DNA from: Lachnospiraceae bacterium EP-SM-12S-S03
GTDB lineage: Bacteria > Bacillota > Clostridia > Lachnospirales > Lachnospiraceae
Reading direction: 5' to 3'
Length of the DNA stretch: 64,000 bases
NCBI GenBank assembly: GCA_020540725.1
Contig: JAJBSL010000006.1
Coordinates: 1-64,000, forward strand
The translations under genes and the position numbers were made by a program. Numbering within the stretch: position 1 is the stretch's first letter; the number at the start of each line of letters is the position of its first letter. Positions 53,901 through 62,352 of the stretch are shown here, one piece after another. The notes beneath the pieces are model-generated. The model searched no databases, had not been told where the DNA came from, and was given only the letters and a program-made list of their open reading frames with translations.

Positions 53901-55430
53901 CTATTCATTTCGTATCTTTTCTTGCATAAACGTGTCGATTTGCTTCTGCATCTCATCTATGACTGTATCGGATCCCGCTTCCTTCATTTCCCGAATCATC
54001 TTTTCATAGATTGCCTCCCAATCTTCCGCTGTTCCACGCTGCAATACATCCGAGTACTCCTCTACCACCAGATTGATTCGCTCCATCTCCATCACAATCA
54101 TTCTTGTGTCCAGTTCAAAACCAGTAAGTACAGACTCCTTCGCTTCCTCGTTCCATGTACGAATCTGTTGAAATTCCCCCTTTGCATTTTCATAATTATT
54201 AAACACGTTGCCAACTGTATACGGCGCCAACGAATAAAGGGCTTTCCCACTTGCCCCTGTCACCTGGTCGATCTGCTCGTCTGTTTCTTCTACATAATGT
54301 CTTCCTTCAAATCCGTTGCAAAGAAGTCTCAATAACGGTTTCCCCTCTTCCGTATTCAAAAGCTCTATCAGCTCCATTGCACGATTTGGATATTCTGTTG
54401 TCTTCGGAATTGCAATTGCATTCCGACAAGATTCATATGGAATGTATTTATAGTTTTGCAGAGGAATCTGAACTGTTTCGTATTCTGTGGAAACAGGAAC
54501 AAAGACTGCTGCATTTTCGCCACACTCATCCAGAAACAGAGAATATCCGCTCTTCTTTCCAAGATCTTCCTCAGTGTCCATAATTTCTTCGATATCCTGC
54601 CGTATATATCCTTTGTGATACCAGTCCGACATCGTTTTAAAATAATCTTTGTACGAATCCAGTTCATACTTATTGTAAACGATCGGCTTTTCATCAAAGA
54701 TCCGTATCACAAACGGACAGTCAGGTCCATAGATCCCCTCATACCCCTTTTGTGCAATCTTACTGAAAGTTTCCCACGATACGCCTGTTCCAAGCTTTTG
54801 TTGTTGTTTTAAATACTCCAGATAATCGCCGATTACTGCGTAGCAATTCTGATCTGAGTATAACTGCTTCTGATTTGTCCGGGATATTTCTTCTTCCCCT
54901 CCATATGCTTTCATATTGCTTTTGGAGGTGATAATGGCATAATCTTTTTGGTATTCTGCCCCGAGGATTGGTACACTATATATTTTGCCATCCCTCTTTT
55001 GCTTGTCCCACAGCTTTTCCGGAATCTCTTTCTGAAGCGCTTTTCCTTCCGTACTGAGCAGATAATCCAGCGCCATAAAATTCCCCTTTTTGACCTCTTC
55101 CGTATAGTTGAACAAATCCTTTCCAATCCAGGCAAGATCTAACGGCTCATTGGTAGCCATTTTCATATCCCATCTTTTTTTATAATTTTTCTCCGGAACG
55201 ATTTCAAATTCAACCTCTGTATTCGGTAAAAACGTTTGTAACTGTTTGTTAAATTCGGCAATCGTTCTATCGGAACTTTTCGATTTTTCACCGCATATCA
55301 TCCAATGAAGCACCGTCGTTTTTTCCTTTTGTTCAGGCTTTCCCACCTCTTTTGTATCTCCACATCCGGACAGCAGCATCATACATAAGACTACACAGAC
55401 CGCTTTCTGATACCATCGTTTTCTACTCAT
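53901..55430 (-). CDS. Orphan family-1 solute-binding lipoprotein
   Basis: Large lipoprotein (about 509 residues, lipobox LSGC) of the LipO/LplA-type extracellular binding family, which usually serves oligosaccharide CUT1 importers. It starts TTVLHWMICGEKSKSSDRTI in the mature part, with DLAWIGKDLFNYTEEVKKGNF typical of the fold. No CUT1 permeases are present in the window; the neighbours are a YesMN pair and a CUT2 importer. Its ATG overlaps the kinase stop (ATGA). It may hand the ligand to the kinase or serve permeases elsewhere. Confidence 0.88.
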   Translation of the reverse strand: MSRKRWYQKAVCVVLCMMLLSGCGDTKEVGKPEQKEKTTVLHWMICGEKSKSSDRTIAEFNKQLQTFLPNTEVEFEIVPEKNYKKRWDMKMATNEPLDLAWIGKDLFNYTEEVKKGNFMALDYLLSTEGKALQKEIPEKLWDKQKRDGKIYSVPILGAEYQKDYAIITSKSNMKAYGGEEEISRTNQKQLYSDQNCYAVIGDYLEYLKQQQKLGTGVSWETFSKIAQKGYEGIYGPDCPFVIRIFDEKPIVYNKYELDSYKDYFKTMSDWYHKGYIRQDIEEIMDTEEDLGKKSGYSLFLDECGENAAVFVPVSTEYETVQIPLQNYKYIPYESCRNAIAIPKTTEYPNRAMELIELLNTEEGKPLLRLLCNGFEGRHYVEETDEQIDQVTGASGKALYSLAPYTVGNVFNNYENAKGEFQQIRTWNEEAKESVLTGFELDTRMIVMEMERINLVVEEYSDVLQRGTAEDWEAIYEKMIREMKEAGSDTVIDEMQKQIDTFMQEKIRNE

Positions 55431-57247
55431 TTTTCCTCCTGCTCCCGTTTTCCGAAAGTCTGAAACGGAAGTATGAGACATACTTTCGTCCCTTCTCCTT
55501 TTTTGCTTATCACCTGCATCTTTGTCTCATCTCCCAAAAGTAATTTCAACCTCTGATTTACATTCCTAATTCCAATATGATCCTCATTCAGGATATATTT
55601 CTCCGTCAGATTTTCATTCAATTCCCTACATTCCGACTCTTCCATGCCGATACCGTTATCCTCCACTTCCACAATCAGTTTTTTCTCCTTTTCATATGCC
55701 CGTATCGTAATGATCCCCTGATACCTCAATGGCTTAATTCCATGGTATACCGCATTTTCAACAAGCGGCTGAAGACTGATTTTTACAATACTGCACGACA
55801 ATGCCTCCTGCTGAATATCCCATATTACTTTAATCTTATCTTCATACCGAAGCTGCAAGATTTCTATATAAAGCTTGGCATTATGGATTTCCTCCTCTAA
55901 CGTGATAATCTGCTGTTCAATATCAAGACTGTTTCTGAGCATTTCCGACAGGTTCAAAATAATCTGAGACACTTCATTATCGCCTTTGCAGATATCCATT
56001 GCCCTCCATCTGATATTTTCCAGCGTATTATAGAGAAAATGCGGACTGATTTGTGCCTGAAGCGCGGTAAGCTGCGCTTTATCGATCACGTTCGCATATT
56101 GCTGCAGTTTCTGTTTCATTTGGCGGTTAGAATATAGATTTCGTATGATATTCAGCGCAATCTCCTGTGTTTCATCATTCTTTAATTTCTGCCCGTCTTC
56201 CGGCAAAGCATGATACAATTCCGGATTCTTCACCAGATCCAAAATATGTTTTACCGGCTTATATGTATAAAGAGAAATTCCAAACGCCGCGATGACGGAA
56301 AGAAATACACAACATACACAGAGTACAACAAAGAAAATCCGAATCCCGTCATGATATCTGTCATAAGCGCCAAGTGGAACGGAGGAAATATATTTCCAGG
56401 AAAATCGTTCCGACATTGCTACAGCAACAATATAATCTTCCCCTTTATTCTTTACAATCTGATACCCTTGCATCGACTCAAAGTCAATGTCTTTATAAAA
56501 TTCCTCCTTACTTAATTTTTTGCGCAGATCCGCCCAATCATAACTGAATAAAATATAATCTCTGTCATCCACAATCAGAAGATTTTCTCTGGAATCCTGT
56601 ATATTAGGTATAATCAGGCTTTTTAGTTTTTCCATATCAATATTGATGATGATTCCTCCGAGAAATTGCATTTGCGTCAGGCGTAACGGCTGAATATAAG
56701 TAATCAGATTCGGATATCTATCATTTTTTACTCTGCTGATCATTCGCGCCGGTTCATATTCCCGTTCCGTCAGATTGTTCAGCCAGTTCAGATCCTGAAA
56801 CTCTTCTATGCGTTCTCCTCCTTCAATTGTCAGTATATATTTATTTTTATGTGAGTAAATATAGATACTGTCAATATAATCAAACACATCCGTATACATT
56901 TCCATTTTCTGCTTGATGGCAACCGCCTGCATATGCCCCGGTGATTCTCCCGTATCGGACACAAGAAGTCTGCGTACATCCGAATCAATGGATAGATGAG
57001 CAGAAATACTGACTACTTCATCCATGACGGCATCCACACGCTCTTTTGTCTTCTCCAATGCATTGATACTCATATTTCCGACTTCATCCGTAATGATACC
57101 GCGCATTTCATCGGATACCGCAATCATAACTGCCGTAAATGTCACGATCAGGAAAATCAGTATAATCAAAAAACTTCTGACTAACAAACTGTTAAACCGA
57201 TAATCATGCAGATATTCAATGATCTTTTTATCTCTGAGTTTACTCAT
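55427..57247 (-). CDS. YesM-type sensor histidine kinase
   Basis: Membrane kinase of 606 residues. It has membrane segments at about 20-45 and 298-320 around a large extracytoplasmic sensor domain, and a HAMP-like linker. The His-kinase core of the LytS/YesM class has ISPHFLYNTLENIRWRAMD. ATP-binding parts include LQPLVENAVYHGI and EDNGIGM. It overlaps both the regulator upstream (8 bases) and the lipoprotein downstream (4 bases). It probably detects the sugar-loaded sensor lipoprotein. Confidence 0.93.
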   Translation of the reverse strand: MSKLRDKKIIEYLHDYRFNSLLVRSFLIILIFLIVTFTAVMIAVSDEMRGIITDEVGNMSINALEKTKERVDAVMDEVVSISAHLSIDSDVRRLLVSDTGESPGHMQAVAIKQKMEMYTDVFDYIDSIYIYSHKNKYILTIEGGERIEEFQDLNWLNNLTEREYEPARMISRVKNDRYPNLITYIQPLRLTQMQFLGGIIINIDMEKLKSLIIPNIQDSRENLLIVDDRDYILFSYDWADLRKKLSKEEFYKDIDFESMQGYQIVKNKGEDYIVAVAMSERFSWKYISSVPLGAYDRYHDGIRIFFVVLCVCCVFLSVIAAFGISLYTYKPVKHILDLVKNPELYHALPEDGQKLKNDETQEIALNIIRNLYSNRQMKQKLQQYANVIDKAQLTALQAQISPHFLYNTLENIRWRAMDICKGDNEVSQIILNLSEMLRNSLDIEQQIITLEEEIHNAKLYIEILQLRYEDKIKVIWDIQQEALSCSIVKISLQPLVENAVYHGIKPLRYQGIITIRAYEKEKKLIVEVEDNGIGMEESECRELNENLTEKYILNEDHIGIRNVNQRLKLLLGDETKMQVISKKGEGTKVCLILPFQTFGKREQEEK

Positions 57248-58808
57248 TTATTCTATTTCCTCTATAATATTCGGTTGGCGAACATCCGGTATACTGTTTA
57301 AAAATACGAAAAAAGTACTTTTCACTATGGTATCCTACTTTCGCACTGATTTCGTACACCTTATATTTTCCTGTTTTCAATAACCCTTTTGCTTTTTCCA
57401 TTCTCAGTTCAATCAGATAATCCGTAAACGTAGACCCGGTACACTGTTTGAACAGTCTGCTGAAATACGTCTGATTCAGGAAAAACTTGTTTGCAATACT
57501 CTCTAGAGAAATGTCTTCTGCATAATGCTCTTTCATGTATCTGATTGACTCCTCCACAAACTGTCTCGAACGGATATTCTGCTTTTCTTTCACAGTATTG
57601 GTAATTTCGTGGAGCAATTCCCTTACTTTTTCTTCAAGGTCATGTACATTCTGTATTTCCATCAATTCACGATAATGAACCTTCTTGTTCCAGACCATCC
57701 ACATATCAATGCCTATCCGAAGCAGCTTTGTTGAAATCATGGAAAACAGATCAATGCACAATTTCTGTACCTGTGCCACCGGCATCTCATGAAATCCCAT
57801 AAAAATATGCTCTAAAAGATTGTCAAGCTCTTCAAATTTTCCGTCATTGATAATCCCCATCAACAGCTTATACTTCTGGATAAGCCTTTCATAATCTTCC
57901 GACTCCAACTCTTGCTCACAGACATGATCTTCTCTACCTTCACCCGTATGAACTTTAACCTTGTACCGATAATCAGAAATCCCCATGATATCAGGAGCCA
58001 CCTTTTCCACCTGACACTTCAACTTTAATTTTAAAAGTTTCTCCGCAGTACTACACTTTTCATCCAGCTTCTCCTGAACCTTCTGTTCAAATATCTCCGT
58101 ACATTCCATCTCGACAGAAGTCAGGATCACTTTGATCACTTCATCTGACAAAAATATCGGAAAAGCGCTGATATCTCCTGTCGTCTCACAAAAGATATTA
58201 CGAATCAGGTTATGATAGTTTTCCCCCTCGAAATAATCGAAAAACTTTTCTTCCTTCTGCTCGATCTGTACATCTGCCACCGCAAATGGATGTTCCACGT
58301 TGATTCCGATTTGAAGCACCTGTTTCCTTTTCTCAATATTGTCACGATTTAGAAATACTCCGGCAAGAAGTTCTGCCCAGAATTCTTCCTGCAACTGCGG
58401 AAGCAATTCTGTCTTCCAGTCATTCTTTTTCTCCTCTTCCAATTCTTTTGCTATTTTATGAAATACATCTTTCACTTCACCTATGTGAATCGGTTTTAAC
58501 AGATAGTACTCCACACCGTACTCTACTGCCTTTCTCGCATACTCAAATTCCTTATAACTACTGACAATCACCACTTTATGTCCCGTTTTCTGTTCGGATA
58601 TATATCTTGCAAGCTCCAGTCCGGACACCTCTGCCATCTCTATATCTGAAAGCACCACGTCCACCAGATTGCTTTTGATATATTCCAGCGCTTCTTTTCC
58701 ATCTTCAAAAGTCTCTACTACTTGAAATCCCATCTCTTTCCAGTCAATATAATCACGAAGCCCTTTTAATATCACTTTTTCATCATCTGCAATAATCAAA
58801 CGATACAT
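57240..58808 (-). CDS. YesN-type response regulator with AraC DNA-binding domain
   Basis: Transcription factor of 522 residues. The receiver domain (1-120) begins YRLIIADDEKVILKGLRDYI, with phospho-Asp in VVLSDIEMAEV and Lys in YLLKPI. A long central region of unknown fold precedes the AraC-type HTH (about 420-520), which contains FSRLFKQCTGSTFTDYL and KVGYHSEKYFFRIFKQYTG. It lies between the sensor lipoprotein and the kinase and should activate this operon. Confidence 0.94.
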   Translation of the reverse strand: MYRLIIADDEKVILKGLRDYIDWKEMGFQVVETFEDGKEALEYIKSNLVDVVLSDIEMAEVSGLELARYISEQKTGHKVVIVSSYKEFEYARKAVEYGVEYYLLKPIHIGEVKDVFHKIAKELEEEKKNDWKTELLPQLQEEFWAELLAGVFLNRDNIEKRKQVLQIGINVEHPFAVADVQIEQKEEKFFDYFEGENYHNLIRNIFCETTGDISAFPIFLSDEVIKVILTSVEMECTEIFEQKVQEKLDEKCSTAEKLLKLKLKCQVEKVAPDIMGISDYRYKVKVHTGEGREDHVCEQELESEDYERLIQKYKLLMGIINDGKFEELDNLLEHIFMGFHEMPVAQVQKLCIDLFSMISTKLLRIGIDMWMVWNKKVHYRELMEIQNVHDLEEKVRELLHEITNTVKEKQNIRSRQFVEESIRYMKEHYAEDISLESIANKFFLNQTYFSRLFKQCTGSTFTDYLIELRMEKAKGLLKTGKYKVYEISAKVGYHSEKYFFRIFKQYTGCSPTEYYRGNRINE

Positions 58809-58819
58809 CTTTTTGCCTC

Positions 58820-59800
58820 CTAATACGGTGATTTTTCATCATAAAACTCACTGACATTTTTCCGATTTACTTCTATTGTGTCAATGATGGTCATCTCTTC
58901 ATATTCTTCCTCTTTGATGATTTTCTCTCCAATTCTAATCGCTTCTTTAATCATTTTCGGAGAATAGGTCAAAGAAAACAACGTATATCTTTGTTCCGTA
59001 GCAATTCGCTGATACATCTCTTTTGTCCCCGCCGAGCCGGCAATTACTTTCAGATTCGGAAGGAGTTCTGCTCCCGTCTTTTCTCTGGCTTCGTCAAGTA
59101 CATCCAAAACACCGAGGGCGAGTTCATCATCATGTGTAAAGATTGCTCCTATTTCCTCAAGCTCTTGTTTGTTATAAGTGTTTACCCAGTTTTTAAAAAT
59201 ATCTGCGCTTTCTTTTCTCTGCCACCCGGTATATCCCACCTGCTCTTTTTCAAAATTCGCATGAAGTTCCTCATCAAATCCATCTGTTCTTTGCTGAGGT
59301 ACTGTGGATGTATCTCCCATAATCTCCAGTACCTTGGTACCGTCCGGAAACATTCCGTTAAAAATGTCAGCCGTTTTCTTCCCAAGCTCAACATTATTGC
59401 CTTTCACCGTTGCTGTCGGCACAAAATCCGGTATTTCCCTGTCGAAAATCACAAGCGGAATATTGGCAGACTCCACCATCATCGCGGCTGTTTTTAATGA
59501 TGCCCCATCCATCGGAAGCATAACGATACAGTCTACTTTTTTCTTCATAAGCTCAATCAACTGTTCTGACTGCTCATTCGTGTTATTCGCAACTACAAAT
59601 TCATAGTCCCAATCATTTTCTTTCGCTATTTTTTTGACTTCCTCTTCTGCATAATATCTCACTCCAACAGGCCACTTATGTGTCTCACCAATCATACTTA
59701 CTGCAATTGTTTTCCTGTCTTTTGGTTTCTTTTCACACGCAGAAAACGCGATAATAAATCCAAACACAAGAAAGAGCAGTGCAAATTGCATCCGCTTCAT
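58820..59800 (-). CDS. RbsB-like lipoprotein, probable co-sensor of the kinase
   Basis: Periplasmic-binding-fold lipoprotein of 326 residues, lipobox FSAC. Shared segments with the RbsB-like protein at 52677: GDTSTVPQQRTDGF, IFTHDDELALGVLDVL and FSLTYSPKMIKEA. Its position first in the operon, immediately before a YesMN pair, resembles known arrangements in which a binding protein reports sugar to a kinase. It could instead be a second transport protein. Confidence 0.88.
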   Translation of the reverse strand: MKRMQFALLFLVFGFIIAFSACEKKPKDRKTIAVSMIGETHKWPVGVRYYAEEEVKKIAKENDWDYEFVVANNTNEQSEQLIELMKKKVDCIVMLPMDGASLKTAAMMVESANIPLVIFDREIPDFVPTATVKGNNVELGKKTADIFNGMFPDGTKVLEIMGDTSTVPQQRTDGFDEELHANFEKEQVGYTGWQRKESADIFKNWVNTYNKQELEEIGAIFTHDDELALGVLDVLDEAREKTGAELLPNLKVIAGSAGTKEMYQRIATEQRYTLFSLTYSPKMIKEAIRIGEKIIKEEEYEEMTIIDTIEVNRKNVSEFYDEKSPY

Positions 59801-59842
59801 ACTTCCTCCATATTTTTACAAATTTTGGGTTATTCTTTTGTC

Positions 59843-59867
59843 ATTATAACATATCTCAATGAATGAT
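59843..59867 (-). promoter_or_regulatory. Putative promoter of the sugar regulon
   Basis: A minus-strand TATAAT lies at 59843-59848, about 43 bases before the sensor lipoprotein. The -35 region (TTAAAT, 17-base spacer) is poor, as expected for a promoter needing an activator. Confidence 0.4.
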
Positions 59868-59925
59868 TTAAACCGATTAACAAAATATTTTCTCAAATGT
59901 ATGGAATAATTTTGAAAAATAAAAG

Positions 59926-59946
59926 ATTTGATTAAAAATATCAAAT
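59926..59946. repeat. 7-bp inverted repeat upstream of the sugar regulon
   Basis: ATTTGAT (59926-59932) and ATCAAAT (59940-59946) are separated by 7 bases, about 80 bases upstream of the putative -10. It could be an activator site; the AT-rich setting weakens the case. The rest of 59870-60020 is AT-rich with no gene seen. Confidence 0.35.
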
Positions 59947-60026
59947 AATAGATTGTGTGCCGGAATTAGGAATAGGAAATTTCATAATACAATATACCTA
60001 TTTCATTTTTGTTCTTTCATGTTCCC

Positions 60027-60050
60027 TTTTGGTACTTTTTTGGTACTTTT
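60027..60050 (+). repeat. Tandem 11-bp repeat with GGTACTTTT core
   Basis: GGTACTTTT occurs at 60031-60039 and again at 60042-60050, period 11, each preceded by a T-run. It lies directly upstream of the queT promoter. The function is unknown. Confidence 0.6.
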
Positions 60051-60065
60051 CTTGATTTCAAGAAA
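60048..60065. promoter_or_regulatory. 18-bp palindrome over the queT -35 box
   Basis: TTTCTTGA and TCAAGAAA flank TT in a perfect palindrome at 60048-60065 that covers the -35 hexamer at 60052-60057. It is well placed for a repressor operator. Confidence 0.5.
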
Positions 60066-60080
60066 TGTTTGTGCTATACT
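60052..60080 (+). promoter_or_regulatory. Putative queT promoter
   Basis: TTGATT (60052-60057), 17-base spacer and TATACT (60075-60080). The predicted start near 60087 gives a leader of about 115 nt containing the preQ1 element. Confidence 0.7.
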
Positions 60081-60149
60081 ACAACACGTTGCAAAGCCCC
60101 AAAAACAAGGTCTTATCGGGCTTTCGCCGATTTCCGGCGTTAAATGAAT

Positions 60150-60187
60150 CGAGTGTTCGCGACCTTCCACTCGTAAAACAAAACTAA
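60150..60187 (+). promoter_or_regulatory. preQ1-I-type riboswitch
   Basis: The stem CGAGTG/CACTCG encloses the loop TTCGCGACCTTC and is followed by the A-rich tail TAAAACAAAACTAA. This matches the compact preQ1 class-I pattern (stem, TTC-GC-AC loop, tail that folds back as a pseudoknot). The Shine-Dalgarno AAAGGAG directly overlaps the tail end, suggesting translational control. The gene downstream is a queuosine-precursor transporter, as expected. Confidence 0.85.
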
Positions 60188-60201
60188 AGGAGAAATAGAA
60201 T

Positions 60202-60702
60202 ATGAAAAATCAAAAGGTAGTATTTATGACACAGGCAGCTATGATTGCAGCCATCTATGTGGTGCTTACAACTCTTTTCGCACCAATCAGCTATGGGGAG
60301 ATCCAGCTTCGAATTGCGGAAGCATTGACAATCCTTCCGTTCTTTACACCGGCAGCGATTCCGGGGTTATTTATCGGATGTCTGATCGCCAACATTTTAG
60401 GAGGCGCAATTCTTCCGGATATCATCTTCGGAAGTCTGGCAACATTAATCGGAGCATTTTTCACTTACAAACTTCGTAATTCCAACAAGTTTCTTGCTCC
60501 GCTTCCACCGATTCTTGCCAACACGATCATTGTTCCGTTTGTATTGGCGTTCGGATATGGAGTGAATCTTCCGATTCCTCTTATGATGCTGACAGTCGGC
60601 ATTGGAGAAATTCTTGGCTGTGGCGTGCTTGGTATGATTTTACTGACTGCACTCGATAAATATAGCTATAAAATTTTCAAAAATAAAAAAGCTGTCTCAT
60701 AA
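60202..60702 (+). CDS. queT: Queuosine precursor ECF transporter S component QueT
   Basis: Substrate-binding membrane subunit of an energy-coupling-factor importer for preQ1 or related queuosine precursors. The 166-residue protein has about five or six membrane segments. It carries the QueT-family start KVVFMTQAAMIAAIYVVLTT and YGEIQLRIAEALTILPFFTP. The shared ECF ATPase and T components are not in the window. A preQ1 riboswitch precedes it. Confidence 0.94.
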   Translation: MKNQKVVFMTQAAMIAAIYVVLTTLFAPISYGEIQLRIAEALTILPFFTPAAIPGLFIGCLIANILGGAILPDIIFGSLATLIGAFFTYKLRNSNKFLAPLPPILANTIIVPFVLAFGYGVNLPIPLMMLTVGIGEILGCGVLGMILLTALDKYSYKIFKNKKAVS

Positions 60703-60737
60703 TTTTTATTCCGCTTCAAAGCAAAAAATATACAGTT

Positions 60738-60778
60738 GGGGACGTAGTAAAATGACATTTTACTACGTCCCCTTTTTT
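60738..60778 (+). terminator. Strong terminator after queT
   Basis: A perfect 16-bp stem (60738-60753 with 60757-60772), 3-base loop and six T residues. It also sits 12 bases beyond the stop of the convergent kinase gene. Confidence 0.92.
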
Positions 60779-60789
60779 ACTTTTTCCGT

Positions 60790-62331
60790 TTAAATCTCAC
60801 TCATTCTCATATAGATTTCCGACAATCTCGGGTAAATCTGCTTATAGACGTCTTCATATAATTTCCGGTACACCGCATTTTGCTTTTTATTCGGCTGAAA
60901 TACGTCTTTTTTATATACCATGTGGCGAAGGGCTTCTTTATAGCTCCCAAACACACCGAGAGACACGAACGCCGGAATGGCACTGCCTATTCCTGAGACT
61001 TCATACGTCTGCGTTCTCACAACCGGAAGTCCAAACATATCTGCCGTAATCTGGCAGATTTCACTACTTTGAGCTCCTCCTCCACCTACGCGGATCTCTT
61101 CAAAACGAAAGCCTCCTCTTTTTTCCATATGACGCATTCCATCCATCAATGCGAAATTGATTCCTTCAATAATTGCCCGATATAAATGAATTCTTGTATG
61201 TACATCCGAAAGTCCTATGACGGCTCCTTTTGCCTCCGGCATGGTCAGATTCGGTGTAAAATACGGCTGTAACACAAGCCCATCACATCCCGCAGGTATT
61301 TCTTTCAGTTTTTTATTCAGAATCTCTTCCGGCTGTACTTTCAGATTGATTGCTTCTGTCACTTCTTTTTGGGCAAACTCCTTTTTAAACCAGGAGATCA
61401 ACCAATATCCCCGGAAAATTTCCACCTCCGGGGTATAGTGCGCGGGAAGAATAGAGTCATACGGCGGAATAAAAGTCTCCTGTTCCAGATAGTTCCCTGT
61501 AGTGAAAGTAATCGTGGCCGTCGTCCCAAAACTTATGGCAGCACGTTTTCTGTTTACACAACCAAGACCAAGAATCTCACATGCCTTATCCGTACCTGTG
61601 GCAATTAGCTGCAGCTTTGTAGAAAGTCCCAGATCCTCCGCCGCCTGTCTTGTCAAATGCCCGATCACATCCCCGGGTTGCACAAGATCACACATCATTT
61701 CGTCCGGCATATCGAATACAGGACGCACCAGATCATATTTTTTCTTCCAACGTCTGTTCTTAAAATCATATGGCACATAGCCCACAATGGAAGCGGTTGA
61801 ATCTTTCATTTTCCCTGTCAGTTTATAATTCAAATACGTCCCCAACAGTACATACTTCTTCGTCTGCGCCCAAATTTCCGGCTCATTTTCACGGATCCAG
61901 TTACAATGGGATTTCCGATATTGTAGTTGGAGCGTTCTTGTCATTCCCGCTGCTTTCACTGCAGCCGCAACGCACCGGTTCAGTCTCGGGCGTCCCTTTG
62001 CTCTTCTTTGATCCAGCCACAGAATTGCCGGACGGAGCGGTTTCCCATCACTTCCCACGCACACACTTGTACAGCGAATGGTTGTAAGTGTTACCGCCTC
62101 AATCTTGTGAAACTGCTCCGGGAAACTTTCCTTTAGCTGTCCTGATACACGGCACATATTTTTATAATAGAAATCCGGATCCTGCTCTGCCCATCCTGAC
62201 TTCCTTGAAATATATGCCGGATGGTGGCCTTTTTGAGCCTTTGCAATAATCTCTCCTTCCGATGAGATCAGGAGTGCTCTCGTACTTTGCGTTCCAATGT
62301 CAAAAGCAAGGATTATATGTGTATTTCCCAC
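60790..62331 (-). CDS. FGGY-family carbohydrate kinase, YgcE-like
   Basis: ATP-dependent sugar or polyol kinase of 513 residues. The N-terminal FGGY phosphate motif is LAFDIGTQSTRALLISSEG. SFGTTATITFTTG and VGGGGAQSSEICQITADMFG (adenosine region) are typical. It starts 21 bases after the flavoprotein, and together they resemble E. coli YgcE and YgcU. The substrate cannot be named; xylulose and glycerol kinases are related but not specifically indicated. Confidence 0.9.
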   Translation of the reverse strand: MGNTHIILAFDIGTQSTRALLISSEGEIIAKAQKGHHPAYISRKSGWAEQDPDFYYKNMCRVSGQLKESFPEQFHKIEAVTLTTIRCTSVCVGSDGKPLRPAILWLDQRRAKGRPRLNRCVAAAVKAAGMTRTLQLQYRKSHCNWIRENEPEIWAQTKKYVLLGTYLNYKLTGKMKDSTASIVGYVPYDFKNRRWKKKYDLVRPVFDMPDEMMCDLVQPGDVIGHLTRQAAEDLGLSTKLQLIATGTDKACEILGLGCVNRKRAAISFGTTATITFTTGNYLEQETFIPPYDSILPAHYTPEVEIFRGYWLISWFKKEFAQKEVTEAINLKVQPEEILNKKLKEIPAGCDGLVLQPYFTPNLTMPEAKGAVIGLSDVHTRIHLYRAIIEGINFALMDGMRHMEKRGGFRFEEIRVGGGGAQSSEICQITADMFGLPVVRTQTYEVSGIGSAIPAFVSLGVFGSYKEALRHMVYKKDVFQPNKKQNAVYRKLYEDVYKQIYPRLSEIYMRMSEI

Positions 62332-62352
62332 ACGCGTCCCCTCCCTTATAAA

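Noticed and set aside
60738..60778. Mobile palindromic repeat element
   Set aside because: Only one copy was seen in the window and it has the form of a normal terminator with T-run.
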